A DNA stretch of 64,000 bases from Phallusia fumigata (lineage: Eukaryota > Chordata > Ascidiacea > Phlebobranchia > Ascidiidae). The notes beneath the pieces were generated by a model, which was not told where the DNA came from, made no database searches, and saw nothing but the letters and a program-made list of their open reading frames with translations. Shown in pieces: positions 13,329 to 24,276 of this stretch. Made by a program: the position numbers and the translations under genes. Each line of letters starts with the position of its first letter. Position 1 is the stretch's first letter. Location of the stretch: the NCBI GenBank assembly GCA_008931825.1, contig QXVZ01007234.1, positions 1 to 64,000 of the forward strand, given 5' to 3'.

Positions 13329-14068
13329 ATGATGAAAGTGATTTATTAATAATAGCTGTGGTTTCATCGGTCAGCGGATGTATCATTGTAGTTGCGTCTA
13401 TGACAGCAATATTTTTTATCTATCGAAGACGTACAAGGTAAGAAATGCGGTTCGACAGCGGTATAAGATCGTCTGTAGAAAATATTTTCGTGCATAATTT
13501 TGTACTTTTTAGATCCAAAGCGAACGCAAATGCCAGAAAACACGAATATGCAGACATTGGTAAGAATTTAACGAAAATATTCTTTGTCCTGTGCTGTGTA
13601 ATTCTGCATGGTTACAATACGTGGGTAAATCATTTTTATTAAGTGATTTAAGACGCCTTTCTTATGGCAAACCTTTTTCACACCAAACATGTTTCGTATA
13701 AGTGTTAATGCGTTTTTCGAATGTTTATTGGTAAAAAATTTGTAAGATTACAACCGTTTTCCTCAATGTTACAGAATGTGATAATAACGAAGATTACTCT
13801 GTTTAGATGAAGCCAAATTCGGAACAAAAATACGTTCCAGTTCAAACCATGCATCAGGATATATCAACGTTCCAATGACGAAATTAAAATGAATAAACAA
13901 GGAAATGAAAAAAATGTGCAGTTAACGACCGTATCACACAAGATTGGAAACGAAATTTCAGATAATAATTACGAATATATTGCAAATGCATATCTGACAC
14001 CTATTGGTGTAAGCAGAAACGAAGCTGCGGTTCCATACGAGTATGATAACTTAACCAAAAAACAATAG
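13329..14068 (+). pseudogene. Orphan membrane-tail cassette 2 (type B), frame-broken
   Basis: Membrane exon 13329-13437 (DDESDLLIIAVVSSVSGC to IYRRRTR), 47-base exon 13513-13559 (KHEYADIG) and tail exon 13807-14068. The tail closely follows gene 5 but lacks one base just after GYINV, which brings an early stop. Past the lesion the NYEYIANAY and YEYDN segments are still recognisable, and the usual stop is lost so the frame runs eight codons further to a TAG at 14066-14068. It has no CTLD or stalk exons. The upstream DNA shows that it came from a whole gene by deletion. Confidence 0.65.
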
Positions 14069-14186
14069 TTTTTTGTTTGCATGCGCTTTTTTGACGAAAA
14101 TATGAGCAAAAAGAAAGCAAAACATTCGTTCAAGTATCACTTGGTAGACTGATCAATGCATTTTGTTAACTAGACTCAATGTATTT

Positions 14187-14656
14187 AGAGTGTTTCTCAA
14201 CCGGTGGTACGCGTACCACTAGTGGTACAATGTTAATGCGTCTGCAATTGCTCTGCTGAGAAAGTGGGTTACTGCAGTGGCAAGGCACAGGGAATGTTCT
14301 CCAACAAATTTCTGGCTTAAAATGGCCTGTTCACTAGCCTCTCGCGCGATTCCCTAATTACTAACTTTCCCCTCAACATGGGAGTGCAAACAGGGGTTTT
14401 CTGCATTAATGAACATATTCCGGTGCGCAGTAAGCAAAGTTGTGCCCCGCATCAATCGACTTGTGGAAAACAAGCAAATACAGATCGTCAATTAGTTTGA
14501 ATACGTTTTTCGTTGCTTTCATATTTGATATTATTCGATTCAGGAAATAAAGTATAGTTATCAGATCGAAATTGCGTTTTTCTCGAACTAGGTGGTACGC
14601 GTCGAAATTATTTTACGTCCAAGTGGTACGCAACCACAAAAAGTTTGGGAATCACT
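14187..14656. mobile_element. Non-autonomous hAT-like element, about 470 bases
   Basis: The left end reads AGTGTTTCTCAACCGGTGGT and the right end, reversed, CAGTGATTCCCAAAC. Subterminal GGTGGTACGCGT and AAGTGGTACGCA repeats face each other. Paralogous flanks elsewhere (for example 31040-31080) lack it, which confirms an insertion. No clear 8-base target duplication and no transposase are seen. Confidence 0.65.
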
Positions 14657-14784
14657 GAATTAAACCGTGGTATTAGGTTTCAAATTTTTGTTTGTTTTTC
14701 CAATAACTTATGCGTCTTTTCGTGTCGTTGTGTTAAAATGATACCATTATTGGAAAGCTTGCATATTGTATGAAGAAAAACATT

Positions 14785-14935
14785 GTCACAGGCAGCAACT
14801 AAGAAACAAGATATTTCGGTTGTATTTGGAAAGCATGAATCAGAATGTATAACGGTTCATGACGTCAGCTTCCTTGTGCAATCCTATCGTAAAGTCTGTT
14901 GTATGTTGTACGTAGAGTTGGTGAGAGACCAGTTA
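14785..14935 (+). promoter_or_regulatory. Proximal upstream block of gene 4
   Basis: It contains AAGCATGAATCAGAATG, a perfect TGACGTCA at 14860-14867, CTTCCTTGTGCAATCCTAT, and a donor-like GAGTTG|GTGAGA near 14920. The ATG is about 300 bases downstream, just after a TTGCAG acceptor. The block may therefore be promoter plus a non-coding first exon; the acceptor could also receive a trans-spliced leader. Confidence 0.6.
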
Positions 14936-15162
14936 CTTCTAACAAAGGCCAGTTACTTATAAAGACTACGTGTGCTTTCATGTCAACAGCGAATCTTTAG
15001 TGAGTTTATAATACATGGCGCGTAAAAATTTTTAAGATCTTATAGTTGTGGTTAGGCAGAATATATTTACATTCGGATCAAATGCATAAAACTATTGCTT
15101 TTGGGTCGACAAAAAGTTAGATTTCAATCATTGTTGCAGTTGTGAATGTGAATGCAGACAAC

Positions 15163-17891
15163 ATGAATATTGGCGGGTTTGTCGTCTTGTTCATGGTCCA
15201 ACTTGTTGGAGCAGAAACGTGGCATACTTTTCAAGGAGACGAATATCTCATTGTTTATCCGACATATGTTCGTTCGTATAATGAAGCTAAATCCGGTTGT
15301 GCCGCAAGAAGTGCTACAGTGGCAAATGTTAAAACAACAGAACTTCACAACTTCCTGGTACAGAAAATTGGAAATTTGTCAGGTTGACGGATTTTGAATG
15401 TTTATTTAACGCTATTTAGGTCTTATCTTTGTTTTAAATACATTTTACCGAATGAAAATGAGAAAAATGTTGCCTACAAATAATTTGATACGGGGATGCG
15501 AAAAGTTGCCTTCTCTTTCTGCATTGTACATCATGCAAATTTAAAAAAACAGCGACAATAATATTTCCTCCGCTAATAATTTATGTCATTTATCAATTTA
15601 AGAATGATTTGGCGAAATTCGGCAAAAGATAGACTTCCTAAAATACGACATTTTTTCCAACGAAAAGGCGTACCGCGAGGCTGTTGCACTTTGTTGCAAA
15701 TGTATATTCCGCGCAATTTAATTTTCTGTGATAGTTACTGGGTGCCGGCATGAAGCAGTTTTACTGTTCGTTTGCTGGGAAGAACCGTTCCCATTAAAGC
15801 ATTTTGCATTTTCAAATAAATTTCAAACTCGCAAGACTTTGAAATACAATTTAATTTAAATAAAATTCATAATTAAGTTTTTTGCATTGCGTTGGTAACA
15901 GTTGCCAAGGGAAAGTTACTTTGCTGCAAACGGGGAAAGGTCACGAGAACGGTTAGAAACCGTGTGATGACGACATTGCAATTCTAAATCTACATTGGCA
16001 ACAGTTGTCTTTGTCGACTCTTCATGCACGTTTTTTTTAAATTACTTACAGGGCGGTTTTCTTGCAGGTTTTCACTTGCAACCGTTACTGATATGTTTTT
16101 ATTACACACACAATTTTACAGTTTCTCTTCCTTATCTCTACATCGGTGCAAAAAGAAACAAAACTAAAAACACGTTTCAATGGACAGATGGGGCAAATGT
16201 GGATCTCATACAGCCAGAGTGGGGATACAAGGAACCGAATAACTTTGGGGGAAATGAGGATTGTGTGACAATGACATGGCATGGAAAAACTGTCGGGTAC
16301 AAGTGGTTGGATATCCGGTGTTCAGTCACTTCAAGATACATTTGTCAAAAAAACATTCCAGGTAAGTGTTCGACTTGGTTAAGATACATTTGTCAAAGAT
16401 TTTTCCTGAATGTTTTGAACATCCGGAGACAAGTCGAAAACATGTTTAAACAACTAATTTCTAATTTCCATCTGTTTTAGTGGCCACTACAACATCCACC
16501 GCCACGACTGCTACTACAGCTGCAAAAACTTTAAGTTCAACTTTACAAACTGCAAGAACGTCAAGAACGTTTCCTACAACATACAGTCTGACAACCATGC
16601 ATCAATTAAGTGGGAAGGAAAATTTACTAATATGCTTTTAGTTTTAAAACTTAACAACCTTAATTTTAATTCAATAAAAACATCTGAATTTATAGCCTGT
16701 ATTTATAACACCACAGTACAAGGTAAGCCAGAAATGCAAACTTCTTCTTTTCCGACTGTAAGCATGTTACGGTTCTGATGATAAAGCATCAGTTAAATTT
16801 CGTTGCTACAAATGTTGGAGTTTCACAATATAATCTGTTGTTGTAATTAACAGAAACATCTGGATTTACAGACAGCGTGTACAACACCACGGTGCAATAT
16901 CAGCAAGGTTCGAGCCCAGAAATTCACATAAATAAAGCCAAAATGAATTCGGCTTACACTTTTGCTAATATTGTAAAAAATTTTTTTTAACTGTTTTTGC
17001 GTTGAAAATCACCCAACTAGGTCGATGGTAGACACATACATAGTTTAAACAACTATTTTTAGATGGGGAAAGTAGCTCATTACTAGTAGCTGTGATTCCA
17101 TCTGTTGCTGGATGCGTCATCGTGGTCGGGTCTGTGGCAGCAATATTTATCATCTGTCGTAAACGTGACAGGTAACCAAGTGGTTTGGCAATAGTCGATC
17201 GTCTGTAGACATTGTTTTTCGAATTTCAGATCCAAAGCGAAAACAAAAGCCACCGAAAACGAATATGCAGAAATTGGTGAGAAATTAATCAAAATATACA
17301 TTTCGTTGCTTCCAGACTCTGTACTGCATTTGCACTATATTATAACACTTTGATAAACTAACTAAAATTAAAAAATTATGGACACACATATCATATTAAA
17401 CTTTTTTTACCAGATGCGTTTTGTATCTGTATAATAATCAATTTTAAAAAATAAATTTTTATTCAAAAGATGAAACGATGTACACCCATCAAGCGGTTTC
17501 AAACAAGAATTCAACACAAACAGAAAAGACTTTCGACAGGGCCGGAAATTCTGTTACTAAAGACGAAACATCATCACATGCCTATGGCTCGGTCTGCAAC
17601 GAAGCTTACAGTAGCATTCCAAACCCGAAGGCAGAAGGAATGTATGCTTTCGCAAATATTGACAAGATTCCAGATGAGTGCGAAAAGCATGGGGCAAAAA
17701 ACAAAGACAACAAGTCAAACAACCATGGAATGTACACTATGGCTGTCAGGAATGAAGCAGAAACCCAGCAGCAAAACAAGAACCTTCAGCCTATCGTTAA
17801 TGAAAGTTCGGAGGATGTGTACGCTGTCGTGGACAAAAAAAGAAGAATGAAATTTGCGGGTAGTAATAAAACGTTCAATCTAAAACTTTAG
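15163..17891 (+). CDS. Gene 4: CTLD receptor with type A tail, altered stalk splicing
   Basis: Exons: 15163-15382 (MNIGGFVVLFMVQLVGA leader, then ETW), 16122-16361 (LYIGAKRN, KEPNNFGGNEDC, KWLD, RYICQ), stalk 16481-16612, a decayed micro-exon ending at 16722, micro-exon 16854-16907 (ETSGFTD, YNTTV), membrane 17063-17171, 47-base exon 17230-17276 (NEYAEIG) and tail 17470-17891. The tail has HAYGSV, EAYSSIPN, GMYAFA, GMYTMA and DVYAVVDKK. The stalk donor reads tgGG instead of tgGT; read-through stops a few codons later and would give a soluble CTLD, while skipping the phase 1-1 stalk exon would keep the frame. The next micro-exon has lost its AG, though TATAG at 16691-16695 could serve. A short echo of the CTLD end (about 16376-16400) follows exon 2. 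Confidence 0.72.
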
Positions 17892-18100
17892 GAAAACCCA
17901 AACGGACAATAAACTCTGCTTTGATCAAAGCGTATTTACTGCTTCACAAAAAAATCAAGTACAACATTTACCCAGACTAGGGAAAAATATTGACACGTGG
18001 CAACATTACTACAGGAACTCTATGCGAATTTGTTAGCAACCTATTTACTGTGGTTAGCAGTGTTAAAAAAGTTGGCTCATGATTATTGTCTTTTCTTTAG

Positions 18101-18136
18101 TACGCTGTCGTGGATAAAAAGGACAAAAGAAATTAA
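18101..18136 (+). pseudogene. Relic of a type A tail end
   Basis: Eleven codons reading YAVVDKKDKRN and a stop, preceded by CTTTAG, match the last codons of type A tails such as gene 11. It is a partial 3' duplication. Another relic of the same piece is at 29610-29645. Confidence 0.55.
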
Positions 18137-19089
18137 ACTTGTGGGTAGAAACGAAAACTTAATCCGCAACTGAGGGAATTTAGGAAAACCAAATAGACAA
18201 CTTCAGAGCAAAAGACAATGCCTTTGAACATTGCATGGAACAAAACGTAGTTACTGTTTCACATATTATTTAGGAAAACTGGCAGCAGCTGTTGAAAAAA
18301 TTTGACTAGACACGGAAAAAATAATTGCAAGTGGTAACATTCTTCTTTTTTCTGCCACGTGTTTAGCATTTACTTGCTTCACAAACAACTTATGTCATTT
18401 ATTTATCACAGAGACTTTTACGCGAATCGATTAGCAACCAATGCGCTGTGTTTAGCAATTGTAAAAACTTGATTCATACATTTTGTCTGTTGTAAAGTCG
18501 TTACCAACTACACAGTGTTTGTCATAGACGGAAACTGATATGACAACGCATTCTTTCCATGCGAAAAGGTTGGCATGCTGTGTGACCCGTCCTTTTAACC
18601 CCTTTCAGTCTACCATGTCCAATTTTTACGTGTGTTGCATGACGAGGCGTTTGGTTGTTTGACAAACTGCGATGATCTCTCGTTAAACAGGAAAATCTCG
18701 AAGAAGATCAGAGTGGCAGATGTTAATGAGTGTGTAAAAGTTTGCACCAAGCAATAAGAATTGAAGACGTTTCCTGTGACGCAGTTGCATTGCGCATAAT
18801 AAAGTTACTACCTGCGATGTAATAAAAAGGATCTCACCCAAATAAGAAACAGTAACAAGTTCGTTTCCCAGCAGTAACGCCTTCATGACCTTGATTCAGT
18901 TGCCTTTGACTCAAGTTAATGCAAATGAGAACAACGATGGAAATAGGCAAAGCAGAAATACCGATTGCATGGCATCCCTGGAAGGCCCTTCTATAAAGAT
19001 AAAACCGTTTCTGACATCCTACATGAACGCTACATGGTGTTGTATTAGTAACACGTATTACTAATTAATTTTGACTGCTCCTATCAAGA

Positions 19090-19215
19090 CGCGAACCTGT
19101 GTTGTATGGAACATGTGACGTCACAACTCACAGGCGACATCTAACCCGCATTACCAATTCACACATAAAATACGTGATTCGTATTTTAGTGGGTGGAAAG
19201 GCAAAAACGATGCGT
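19090..19215 (+). promoter_or_regulatory. Distal TGACGTCA block upstream of gene 5
   Basis: GTGACGTCACAACTCACAGG, then GCGACATCTAACCCGC and CGTATTTTAGTGGGTGGAAA. The same order occurs at 30660-30765 and 55140-55240, in each case about 0.6-0.8 kb before an exon 1. TGACGTCA is the full CRE palindrome. Confidence 0.5.
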
Positions 19216-19464
19216 CTCTCAGCGGGCAATCTGAAATGACGGCGGTTAGGGTTTGGTTTCCGAAATATGGGAGCTTTAGAAGCAATTGTGTGGCACAAGG
19301 TAAACATACCAATACATTTTGCCAAATAAAGTTTTCAACAAAATAGGTCTCCGATTTTTGTTTAGTTTTTCCAAACATTATCGGGTCACGGTGTTCAATT
19401 GATGCCTACTATTGAAATGCTTGTTTACTAACTGAATAAAAACAACTAGTACATAAGCATTGTC

Positions 19465-19605
19465 ATGGGCGGCAACTAAGAAGACAACGCATGCTTTCCT
19501 GGTTGTATTTGTAAAGCATGAATCAGAGTGAATCGTGACGTAAATTTCCTTTTGTAATCCTGTCGCGAAGTCTATTGTATCAGGTACGCGGAGTTGGTGA
19601 AACTA
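19465..19605 (+). promoter_or_regulatory. Proximal upstream block of gene 5
   Basis: It has ACAACGCATGC, AAGCATGAATCAGAGTG, TGACGTAA at 19536-19543, TTTCCTTTTGTAATCC and GAGTTG|GTGA. The CRE-like core has one change from the palindrome. The ATG is at 19833. Confidence 0.55.
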
Positions 19606-19832
19606 CTTTCATTTTGCTTAGGCTATATTGATGTCAATAAATGTTACCAGTGTGCGTACATGCAAACAACAAGTGAAAAATATTGTAGCATGTCAGAATT
19701 TATCTAGACCTAGTTACAGTTAAGCAGTATATGTTTCGTATTGGATAAGAGGTATAACGCCACTTCTTTTAGGTCGTTCAAATTAATTATATTACCGTCA
19801 GTGTTTTTAATGTGAATGTTGTTGATGACAAA

Positions 19833-22306
19833 ATGGAAATTCCTGGGTTTATCATCTTGTTCGTTGCACAACTTGCTGAAGCAGAAACGTGGCATACTTT
19901 TCGAGGATACGAATATCTCCTTGTTCTATCGCCAGTGGTTAATTCGTACCAAGCAGCTAAATCTGAATGTGCAGCAAGAAATGCTACAGTGGCAAACGTT
20001 AAAACAACAGAAATTCACAATTTCCTGGTTGGGAAAATTGAAACTTTGCCAGGTTTAAACTCGAGACTATTTTACCCAGTATTTTTATTAACCATTCGGC
20101 CAAACGGTAAAACGTAACAAAAATGGTTAGAATATACACAATGAGTGAACAGCCAAATATTAGATCTAAATCTACCTTTGGAATCGTGAATAAAGGATCA
20201 TAGCAGTTAAATTCATAACGAGCCTTTCAAAATTACTTACACAAGTCGGCATTGCAAGTTTGGTCGTCTTAGTAGACGATGTCTGTATTTCACACAAATA
20301 ATTTTGCAGGATCTTATTCATTCTACATCGGAGCAAGAAGAAAACAAGGCGAGTTCGAATGGACAGATGGGAAAAAGCTAAGTGAGACACAGACGCAGTG
20401 GACAGATGGAGAACCAAATAACAGTGGTGGAAATGATAATTGTGTGACAATAGGATTGCACTGGACACATAAGGGTTACAAGTGGTTCGATATTCCGTGT
20501 TCAGTTCCTTCAAGATACATTTGTCAACAGATTATTCCGCGTATGTTCATTGTTTAACATGTTCCAATGTTAATATGTATTTTTTTGCTAGCGATTGTTT
20601 CTTAAAAGTCAATAATCTCACTCGAATAAACGCTGTAAACCTTATTAGAATCAAATTTTTTTTAAACTTTTTTTGAAACAAAATAAGCGAACCTTGCTTT
20701 AATTTGTTTTAAATGTTATTAAAAAGAGATTTTAAATCAGTACAACTAACGGATCCGATGTTTAGTAACCACCGCAATCTTCACGACCACGGCGACAACT
20801 GCAACTACCGTTGTTAAAACTTCAAATTTAACATTACAAACTAGAAATCAGACAAGCACTTTTCCTTCAACACACAGTTCGACAACCAACCATCAAATAA
20901 GTGGTAATTAGAAAGTTGTAATATAGTGGTCAGTTTTATAATATCAAACTTTAATATAAATCAACAGAAACATCTGGATTTCCAGTCAGAATCTTGACCA
21001 CTGTACAAGATCCACCAGGTATGACAAGTTCTTCATTAATGACGTTTCTGACATCATTTTATGACCACCCCCAACTGTATGTTTATTGTGTTGGAAAAAT
21101 GTTGTGCTGTTACAACGTTACCATTTAATGTATATTGACAGAAACATCTGGATTTACAGACAGCCTTTATGAAACCACAGTGCAGGAAATGCCAGTACGA
21201 GAGCTATGCTTGTTTACCTTCATATTTCGTCGTTTTTTTGTTGCAGCAGTGGTCACAACTACTAATTGAAAAAAGGGATCTAATAACAATGCAAGCTCTA
21301 TGTACAAAACCTTAGCCATGATAATTTTGGCCAAGAACCCACTGCCGAACCTTGCCAAGCAACTTTGCCAGTGTTAACGAGGCTGTAACCGCGTGTTTTT
21401 CGAGACAAAAAAAGACTTCAAAGGCTATGCGTTAAACCATACATTTCAATGGGACTATTAGACTAATACTAATAGAAGCAAGATTAACACACATTGCAAC
21501 CATGTATTGAGTAAATGAACCAAAACTGTCGTGTGGTATACCCAAACAAACTAAAATGTTGGCAAGTTTAAAAGTTGAAACTCTTTGAACTGTTAGATTA
21601 CGAAAGTGATTCCTTACTGATAGTTGTGGTTTTATCCGTCATCGGATGTGTCATTGTGGTGGCGTCTATGGCAGCATGTTACATCTATCGAAGACGTACA
21701 AGGTAACTAATGCGGTTCGACAACGGTATAAGATCGTCTATAGATAATATTTTCGTGTATATTTTTTGTACGTTTTAGATCCAAAGCGAACACAAATGCC
21801 AGGAAACACGAATATGCAGATATTGGTAAGAATTTTAGCAAAAAAATTTTTGTCCTGGGCTATGTGATTCTACACGGTTACAATACGTCGGTAGACCATT
21901 TTATTGATATAAGACGCCTTTCTGTTTCATGGCAAACTGTTTTACACCAAGTAAAAGCGTTTTCGAATGTTTACTGGTAAAATATTGGTAAGTTTACAAC
22001 AGTTTCTCTCAAAGTTACATAACATGAATGCGATAAAAACGAAGATTACTCTTTTAAGATGAAGCCGAAATCGTAACAAATATACGTTCCTGCTCAAATC
22101 ATGCATCAGGATACGTCAACGTTTCCATTAATGACATCAAAATGAATAAGCAAGGAACTGAAAAAAATGTTCAGTTAACGACCGTATCACACAAGACTGG
22201 AAACGAAATCTCGGATCATAATTACGAATATATTGCAAATACTTATATAACACCTATTGGTGTAAGCAGAAACCGAGCTGCGATTCCATACGAGTATGAT
22301 AACTGA
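19833..22306 (+). CDS. Gene 5: type I CTLD receptor with type B tail
   Basis: Exons 19833-20052, 20310-20540, 20766-20903, 20968-21018, 21597-21702, 21779-21825 and 22059-22306 join in frame to 346 codons. The leader is MEIPGFIILFVAQLAEA before ETW. The CTLD second half differs from the main type, with FEWTDGKKL, DGEPNNSGGNDNC, GLHWTHKGYKWFD and RYICQQ. The stalk and one micro-exon follow; a second micro-exon (from 21142) keeps its acceptor but has no GT at its end and is probably skipped. The membrane exon has YESDSLLIVVVLSVIGC and is one codon shorter than usual. The next exon gives KHEYADIG. The tail has GYVNVS, NYEYIANTYITPIG and terminal PYEYDN. YVNV fits the YxN docking rule of Grb2-type SH2 domains. 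Confidence 0.8.
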
Positions 22307-24276
22307 ACCCAAAAACGATGTATTTTTGTTTGTATGCGCTTTTCGAAGAAAAGAGAGCAAAAAATGTATAAACTTCACTTGGTAAACGGATCCATGTATT
22401 TTTTTAAACGAAGTGTTCAATGAAACCGTGGAATAGGTTTCCGACATTTGTTTATTTTACCGTGTCACTTATGCGTCTTTTCGTGTCATTGTGTGAAAAA
22501 GATACCTACAATTGGAATGCTTATATATTGTGTAAATAAAACATTATCACAGGCAGCAACTAAGAAACAACACATTCAGGTTGTATTTGGAAAGCATGAA
22601 TCAGAGTGCATAACGTTTATGACTTCCTTGTGCAATCCTATGGTTAAGTTTTTTGTATGTTGTACGTAGAGTTGGTGAGACAGAAGCAAAAAATGACTGA
22701 TTATCTTGAATCAAAAATCAAGGGAGACTTATACATAAAAAACTTCACAGTTTTTATATTTTTTGTGTCAACACGACATAAATGCGCAATAAAACCTAAA
22801 CATGTTAATGTATTGAACATTCCTATTTGCAAACGCATATGTTTGTAATTAGCAAATTGTAAAACTTCTAGCATCTTATTTGTAACCTAAGTATGATGGA
22901 ACAAAAAATAAAATTGTAACTTGTTATCTACAATGGAAATTTATGTTTTATTGAATGGAAAAAACGTTCACACATCATAAAAAAGACAGACTTGTAACAC
23001 AGTAAACATGGTAGTTCTTAGCTGGATTGGTGTTCTTTTAAAACTATGTTGCACTAATACCGGGTCTCTCGAAAATGGGTTGGCACCAAAATTATTTGGG
23101 CGTGTGGAATTTAGGTTGCACGCAGACCCGTGCTTAAAACAAATACTTTGTTTTAAGTAGCATTTTGTCAGGATTTAAAAAAGTTTTTTACCACATTAGT
23201 TCGTTTATTATTCACCTTTCAACTAAAAAGCAACTCCAAAGATCGAATGGTTTTCCGTTTGCGAAAATTCATTGTGTTTCAAATGCATGTGTTTCAAATG
23301 CATGTTTACCAAGTGTTCGAAGCGCATACAACGTCAAAATAAGATGGAATATAAAACATGCTAGACTTGGTACAAAACAAACTAAATCAACATTCGTCAG
23401 CAGTGTGCTGCTTATGCAAAAATAACCAAGAAACGTCATTGACATTCAAAACATTTCGATGCAGACACTGGCAAAACCAACCACAACACAAAAACAATCA
23501 ATTATTTTTTACTTGGAATTAGTAAACACACCACTTGATAATTGTCGTTGAAGGAACCATCCATCGGTGCCTTACGTTGTGATTCACAGACTTACGGTCC
23601 GCTGATTTATTACTGTGATGACCCATGCTACAGTTAATGCGCAATTCAGTGGGTGCAAAAACGAAAACAAGGACATCTTATCAGATAAGATTACTTACAC
23701 GAATTTATGATTTAATGGTTTTTTGTTTGTATAAACTTTTTTGACGAAAATATGAAGGAAAAGAAAGCAAAACATTTGTACATATATCACTTAGTAATCG
23801 GATCAATGCATTTTTTTAATTGAAGTCTTCAATTAAACCCTGAAATTAGGTTTCCAAGTTTTGTTTGTTTTTCCAATAACTTATGCGTCTTTTGTGTCAT
23901 TGTGTTTAAATGATACCAACTGCTGTCATACTTGTATACTGTATAAATAAAATCATTGCCATAGGCAGAAACTATGAAACAATACATTTTGTTTGTATTT
24001 GGAAAGCTTAAATCAGAGTGGATAACGTTTTATGACGTCAACTTCCTTGTGCAATTCTATCGTAAAGTCTGTTGTATGTTGTACGTGGAGTTGGTGAGAG
24101 AGCAGTTACTTCTAATAAAGGCCAGTTACTTAGACTACGTGTGCCTTCATGTAAACAGCGAGTCTTTTGATGAGTTTACAATATATAGCGTGTCAGAATT
24201 TTCCGAGATCTTGTAGTTACACTTAAGCAGAAAACTATTGTTTTAGGTCAACAAAAAGGTAGATTTTGAGGACAAA
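22307..24276. other. Spacer with an orphan promoter block and repeats
   Basis: No coding exon is seen. An orphan proximal block at 22545-22682 (AAGCATGAATCAGAGTG and ACTTCCTTGTGCAATCC, with the CRE core partly deleted) is followed by no exon 1. Sequence at 23040-23660 recurs before gene 10 (43790-44330) and before gene 8. The working block of gene 6 is at 23960-24110. Confidence 0.5.
23960..24110 (+). promoter_or_regulatory. Proximal upstream block of gene 6
   Basis: TGACGTCA at 24033-24040 followed directly by ACTTCCTTGTGC, then GTACGTGGAGTTG|GTGAGA. It lies about 240 bases before the ATG at 24277. Confidence 0.6.

Larger units (their letters stand above)
14069..15162. other. Spacer with a hAT-like element and the gene 4 promoter block
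   Basis: No coding exon is seen. It holds a short hAT-type element at 14187-14656 and the proximal block at 14785-14935; both are annotated separately. Confidence 0.6.
17892..19832. other. Spacer with a type A 3' flank duplicate and gene 5 upstream blocks
   Basis: No full gene. It includes a duplicated scrap of a type A tail at 18101-18136 followed by its usual 3' flank. The same stretch recurs at 29506-30830, and in part at 53274-54200. Then comes a distal palindrome block (19090-19215) and the proximal block (19465-19605). Confidence 0.6.
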
